DNA of 64,000 nt. Origin: Globisporangium splendens (Eukaryota > Oomycota > Peronosporomycetes > Pythiales > Pythiaceae). Positions 59,652 to 64,000 of the stretch are shown piece by piece. The translations under genes and the position numbers were made by a program. Under the pieces are notes generated by a model. The model was not told the origin of the DNA, did no database searches, and worked only from the letters and a program-made list of their open reading frames with translations. How positions within the stretch are numbered: position 1 is the stretch's first letter; every line of letters begins with the position of its first letter. The DNA is taken from contig VFIW01000012.1 in the NCBI GenBank assembly GCA_006386115.1, forward strand, positions 124,001 through 188,000, in the 5' to 3' direction.

Positions 59652-62034
59652 GTTGTCTCCCACAACTTCCCATAGATACTCGTTCTTTGTTGAGTACCCA
59701 TGAACGCCTTGCATTGTACAACAGGAAATCGCTCCTTTCAGGACAGAAGTAAACGTTTTTCAATAACAAACCCTTTCTCATGAATAACGGATTATAAAAG
59801 TCTCCTTGTATCATGGCGTTACGATATCCATATTCTGCAGATCGAACAGCTCGAAATGCATCGTTGGCTCGAGCCCCATAATGGCTGTTGTATTGAGGCA
59901 ACTCGGGCATCAATCGTCTTCCTGGCCCATTCGATCAAAAATATCACGATCAACCAGCTTTAGTCATCACATGTGTGTGGCATCATGCACAACTAAATAA
60001 TCGAGGCTCTCATCCTTATTCATGCCAGAGTTGCTTAAGCCATGCTTGCTTGCATGCATGACAAAGCACGCACTCACAATCTGTAGCTTGCGAGGATGGC
60101 CGTAGCTTCGCATCTGGATTACGTGCGAGTCGGAGGCTGCGACTGGATCCCATACACAGCATTCGCGTGTGGAGCCATGCACCTCACGGTAGTGACTTTG
60201 TTTTCCAACGTGCTCATTGTGCCTCTAACATGCCGCTGCACCGCGCACACACCGACTTTCAAACAGTGTATAATGTGACCTGCACTGCATAACTAGATGT
60301 GTCGTGTCGGCGCCAATAAAGTGGCCAGCAGTCACAGGACACTAGTGATCAAAGTACGGTTCTGGTGCCGACATCGACAGTGATTCGATACTTGCTTCGT
60401 CGGCAATAGGCTACCAGGATGCACCAGCTTCCATGCCATTAAATGCACCAACTTTTTTATTTTTATCATCCTGTGGCATCAGTGAGATGATGAACCTTGC
60501 CAGAGCTGGATTATTTGATCTGCTGCCAAACGCAATTTCTACAAGCTTTTTGCATTGATACACTGGTGACGATCGTCATTTTCCTGTCGGAGTTACTTCA
60601 ATCCAGTGGTGATGAAAATAGGCAGCTTCAAGGGCATCATCGACGTGGCGGCCACTCGACATTATGCATGCTCACGAGACTTCATAGAATCTAGAATGAA
60701 CTGCTCAACTGCTAATCAAGCTGCTCGGTAAACTTCTTATGGCGCAGCAGGCGCTAGAACTGTATGCGATGATCTCATTTTCGAGCGACGGGTTTCGCAT
60801 GGGGTAAGGAGTTCGGCTTGTGTCGACTCGATGCATCGGTCACGATAGTTCTCAATCATAAAAGCCCCGACATGCATCGCCCATGGTATCTTGATGCCTC
60901 GATTTTTGGGGTCCTTTCCAATAAACTGAAGCATGCAAAGAAATCCTTATGAGACCTGCGAGACCCTGCTGTGGCAGATTGATAACAGGAGCTTTGGAAA
61001 CTGGATCAATTGGCCAGGTTTTCATTGACCTCAACACAGGCTGCACTTTTTATGCCAACATTTTGAAGTTTTTTTAAATGCCAGGTCAAACTACAAAAAA
61101 GGGCAGCAAAAAAGTGTCCTACCGGCTGTCACTGAGAAACAACCCATCTGTTCAGTGCAGTGTGTGTTCTCAGCAACACAAATAACTATCGCCTTGAGCA
61201 TATATTACCTACAAGAGGTTAGTGTGGTATAAAGAGTGAAATAACGACAGTATATATCACTCACTATCAATCAAGAGAGTACACGTCTATCCAAGTTCAG
61301 CGAAGCACACGAAATCACCATTCAAGATCCCTTTCTGTGCACATCACCCGCCAGTCGAGCAGATGGACAACCTGATGAGGCAGGTTCGTTGACGATGAGA
61401 TCTGCACTCCGCTCTGTCGGAATGCCAGCGCGAGTGTCGCGTTTGAATAGAAACCAATTTACCCCTGTACAAATGCGCACGATGGCAAGACACGACGAGG
61501 AGTGCGCTTTACGTTAGGCGGTGTTCCCCGCGAGAATGCGTCATTAATGCGTTTGTAGGCGCTTCAAGAAAATCGGCGTCCACACCAACGCGACCCTTTT
61601 TTGGACTGCTTGTGTGGAGTTGTATCCGGTCCATGTGGCATTCCAGAAACCGCACTGACTCTCGACAGAACACACTAAGCCAGTACATTGGATCGCCTGT
61701 CTCCACTTTGCTGCATCGAAATGTACTGAGGTAGTGTAGTCGCGGTGTCTGACTTCTGAATTGCCTTGCTTTCTTTTTCGCCGAGCGCGCCATCTGCTGA
61801 GAGCGCACGATGCGCTCGCGTTGTCGTACAAACACTGAGACGACAGATGGCAACTTAATCACCCGGTCCTCTTCTGTGCATGCCACCAAATACCAGATGG
61901 CACACCCCAGCGAAAGAAGGAGATGATCGGTGGTTGGGTGGGTAACCCACCTGGTTGCCTTCACGAAGGTTCCACGCTCTTCTCCGTTGCCTTCAGCCGA
62001 GCCCCATGCTTGGCGGCGCGGCTTCCACCAGCAC
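59652..62034. other. 2.4 kb intergenic, no gene seen
   Basis: No ORF here has recognised motifs. It is AT-rich between 60430 and 61300. A 151-codon ORF at 61509-61964 (-) is unsupported. The spacing within the AA17 cluster is widest here. Confidence 0.5.
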
Positions 62035-62050
62035 GCTCACTTTCCCATTG
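62035..62050 (+). promoter_or_regulatory. Inr-like core promoter of AA17 gene 3
   Basis: GCTCACTTTCCCATTG resembles GCTCATTYYNCAWTTT with changes at the sixth base and in the FPR half. It is 53 nt upstream of the start codon at 62103. Confidence 0.5.
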
Positions 62051-62102
62051 GTCTTGCACCGAGCACATCGTCCGCCGCCACCACCACATCACTCCCAACA
62101 AC

Positions 62103-62924
62103 ATGAAGGTTCTTGCCGTCGCCTCGCTCGCCGTCGTCGCGCAACAGGTCAGCGCTCACGGGTACATCTCGTCGCCTCCGGCTCGCTTCCAGCCTGGCGC
62201 CATGCAGACCAACTACGTCAAGACCATCTCCGAGTCTATCAACTCTGCGTTCGCCGGCAAGAAGTGGAACGACAACCCAGAGGCCAACACCAAGATGTTC
62301 ACGTCGGCGTTCGCCAGCTCGAGCTACAAGTCGCTGCGCGAGATGCTCGACTCGGCCGTCCCCGACTGCGGCTTCACGCTCACGGACGGCACGCCTGTAG
62401 ATGTGAGCTCGCTCAAGTCGATGAAGTGGCAGAACGACCAGGAGCGGAAGGGTTTCATCGACTCGCACCACGGCCCATGTGAGCTCTGGATCGACGACAC
62501 CAAGATCATGCACTCGGACGATTGCCGCGCCGACTACACGGCATACCCTGCCGAGATCCCGGTCGACTACTCGGTCTGCAAGGGCAAGTGCCAATTGACC
62601 TTCTACTGGTTGGCGCTCCACGAGCCAAACTGGCAGATCTACAAGCAGTGTGTGCCAATCCAGAACGGCAGCGGCGGCGGTTCGTCGTCGACCCCAGCGG
62701 CGACCACCAAGGCTCCAGCCACTAACAAGCCGGCCGCTACCACTGCTGCTCCAGCCACCGGCGGCGACGACGAGTACGACGACGAATACAGCACGCCAGC
62801 GCCAACCACCAAGGCGCCAAGCACCAAGACCCCATCGGCCGCAGCGACGCCATCGGTGACCAAGAAGGCGTGCAAGGGCAAGAGCCGCCGCCGCATGACG
62901 GAGAGCCTCCGCAAGCAGGACTAA
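62103..62924 (+). CDS. AA17-type monooxygenase with Thr/Pro/Ala linker, gene 3 (intronless)
   Basis: One exon of 273 aa. The signal peptide MKVLAVASLAVVAQQVSA is cut before HGYISSPPARFQPG, giving His1 of the copper brace; DSHHGPCELW gives the second His. The catalytic domain ends at EPNWQIYKQCVPIQNG. It is followed by about 75 residues of low-complexity linker (repeats of TTKAPAT and an acidic DDEYDDEY) and a basic tail RRRMTESLRKQD. Such mucin-like tails are common on secreted or wall-anchored oomycete proteins and are likely O-glycosylated. Genes 1 and 2 have two introns where this one has none, so it is either older or derived by intron loss. Confidence 0.88.
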   Translation: MKVLAVASLAVVAQQVSAHGYISSPPARFQPGAMQTNYVKTISESINSAFAGKKWNDNPEANTKMFTSAFASSSYKSLREMLDSAVPDCGFTLTDGTPVDVSSLKSMKWQNDQERKGFIDSHHGPCELWIDDTKIMHSDDCRADYTAYPAEIPVDYSVCKGKCQLTFYWLALHEPNWQIYKQCVPIQNGSGGGSSSTPAATTKAPATNKPAATTAAPATGGDDEYDDEYSTPAPTTKAPSTKTPSAAATPSVTKKACKGKSRRRMTESLRKQD

Positions 62925-63862
62925 GCATTTTTGTATATCGATCGGTGTCATCATCGCACTAGACAGTCGTGTTGTGTTGTTGTTTTGGTTTTGATAACCG
63001 AGTAAAATTAGTAAATCTTCATTTGCCATCCATCCTGTCAACTCGCCTACTACTAATAAAGAGATTAACGCACTGATACCACTAGGATACAAAATGAAAA
63101 TGGCTTGGCGGCTTTCTCCATTTCCAAGGGAACACAGCTTGTCAGGCGCATATCACTCACTCACTCACAACTCACGGAAATCACAGCAACCGCACATTTT
63201 GACACTGCAAGTGTTGCGGTCTGACTCGCTGCTTGTCTTCGTGGATTCAGCAGTCTCTCATGTCGTATCCGTTTTGGAAGGTTTAGAAATACAAGAATAC
63301 TTGTACTGATCGTCAAGTGAAGTATGATGAGTGTTCTCCAATAAAAGTGAGAAAAGGTCATATTGATAGTATTTACTGTACTGTGGCAATGGTGATGACA
63401 GCATCAATTTATACACGTTCAAAGTACCCACATTGCACTACGTATGGAAAAATACAAGTAGTTTACATATAGAGTGTGAGGTAAGGCCATATTGACAGAG
63501 AGAACGGTGTGGTGGCAATGCTGCGTGGGACTCGTCTGGGATTGGCGAAGCCTCCATCTCCTGATTAGGTGCCGGTCGAGTCACGCTCACAGAGCAAACT
63601 GCGCATGTTGCCTGCTGGGTTTGGCGCTCATCCCAGCAAGCCACCCGTTGTGCATCTCTTGATTAGATTCAGTCACCCACAGTAATACTGCGATCAGCAG
63701 ACTGCGCATTTTCCCTTGCTGGGGTGTGCGTCAAAACCAGATGGCCCTCTAGGACCTCTTCCAGGCTTCACTGCTATGTGCCCCAATGACAAGCACAGCC
63801 TCGCGCACTTGGCTGTCACTTCCAGATTGCACGCACACCGCTCAGATCGGCAGTAAACAGGT
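62925..63862. other. Intergenic between AA17 genes 3 and 4, no gene seen
   Basis: It holds the 3' flank of gene 3 and the promoter side of gene 4. A paired pattern GTGGCAATG is seen near 63384 and 63511. No motif-bearing ORF was found. Confidence 0.45.
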
Positions 63863-64000
63863 ATGAAGGTCTCCACGCTCTCGGTCCGCGCGGTCGCGGT
63901 CGCCTCGCTCGCCGTGGCGCTGGCGCCGCCATCGCACTTCGCCGACGCGCACGGGTACATCTCGCAGCCCAAGGCGTCGTACAAGCCCAACACGATCTAC
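63863..64000 (+). CDS. AA17-type monooxygenase, gene 4 (5' part, cut by window end)
   Basis: Only 46 codons are visible. A signal peptide MKVSTLSVRAVAVASLAVAL and about ten further residues lead to the mature start HGYISQPKASYKPNTIY. HGYIS at the cleavage point and the following KASYK pattern match genes 1-3, so it is a fourth member. The sequence ends in the mature domain; intron content and tail cannot be seen. Confidence 0.8.
   Translation, partial: MKVSTLSVRAVAVASLAVALAPPSHFADAHGYISQPKASYKPNTIY

Overview
The window looks like nuclear DNA of an oomycete, most likely from the Pythium/Phytophthora side of the group. The evidence is a cluster of secreted AA17-type lytic polysaccharide monooxygenases (a family known only from oomycetes), short GT-AG introns of about 50-110 nt, tightly packed genes on both strands, and copies of the oomycete core-promoter signature (Inr + FPR, consensus GCTCATTYYNCAWTTT) just upstream of several starts. 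This is inference from the sequence alone; I did not identify the species. Exon limits below were worked out by hand from splice signals and reading-frame continuity.

Layout. 0.1-9.2 kb: wreck of an axonemal outer-arm dynein heavy chain of the kelch/filamin (Chlamydomonas alpha) type, with many frameshifts, in-frame stops and large internal deletions. 9.9-12.1 kb: GH47 alpha-mannosidase. 12.9-14.1 kb: frameshifted PKA-like kinase lacking the HRD aspartate. 15.3-16.0 kb: small serine-rich hypothetical protein. 16.3-17.5 kb: Derlin (ERAD), six exons. 17.9-18.6 kb: possible remnant of a ZSWIM2-like gene. 19.2-22.3 kb: multi-pass membrane lipase. 22.8-24.1 kb: FtsJ-type 2'-O-methyltransferase. 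24.3-26.2 kb: long-chain acyl-CoA synthetase (bubblegum type). 28.6-30.1 kb: BED-like zinc finger fused to a methyltransferase. 32.1-33.8 kb: glucose-6-phosphate isomerase.

34.0-44.5 kb is a near-perfect tandem array (unit 2,811-2,812 bp, 3.75 units) of a seven-helix, MLO-like membrane protein with a C-terminal EF-hand. Each inter-gene spacer carries a decayed copy of the 5' end of the neighbouring U2AF large-subunit gene, whose intact copy stands at 45.1-47.7 kb. An inverted fifth MLO-like gene at 53.5-55.5 kb shares a near-identical 1.26 kb core with the array but is divergent on both sides, which points to gene conversion. Between them, at 48.4-52.9 kb, lies a nine-exon LRR + IQ-motif + B-box-like gene.

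56.6-64.0 kb is an AA17 cluster of three complete genes and one cut by the window end. The first two have an identical 312-bp stretch that begins exactly at the mature N-terminus.

Taken together, housekeeping genes (glycan trimming, ERAD, lipid activation, splicing, glycolysis) are intact. Genes plausibly tied to motile zoospores are decaying, and two gene families (MLO-like and AA17) are expanding and being homogenised locally. Loss of flagellar dynein would fit a lineage with reduced or lost zoospores.
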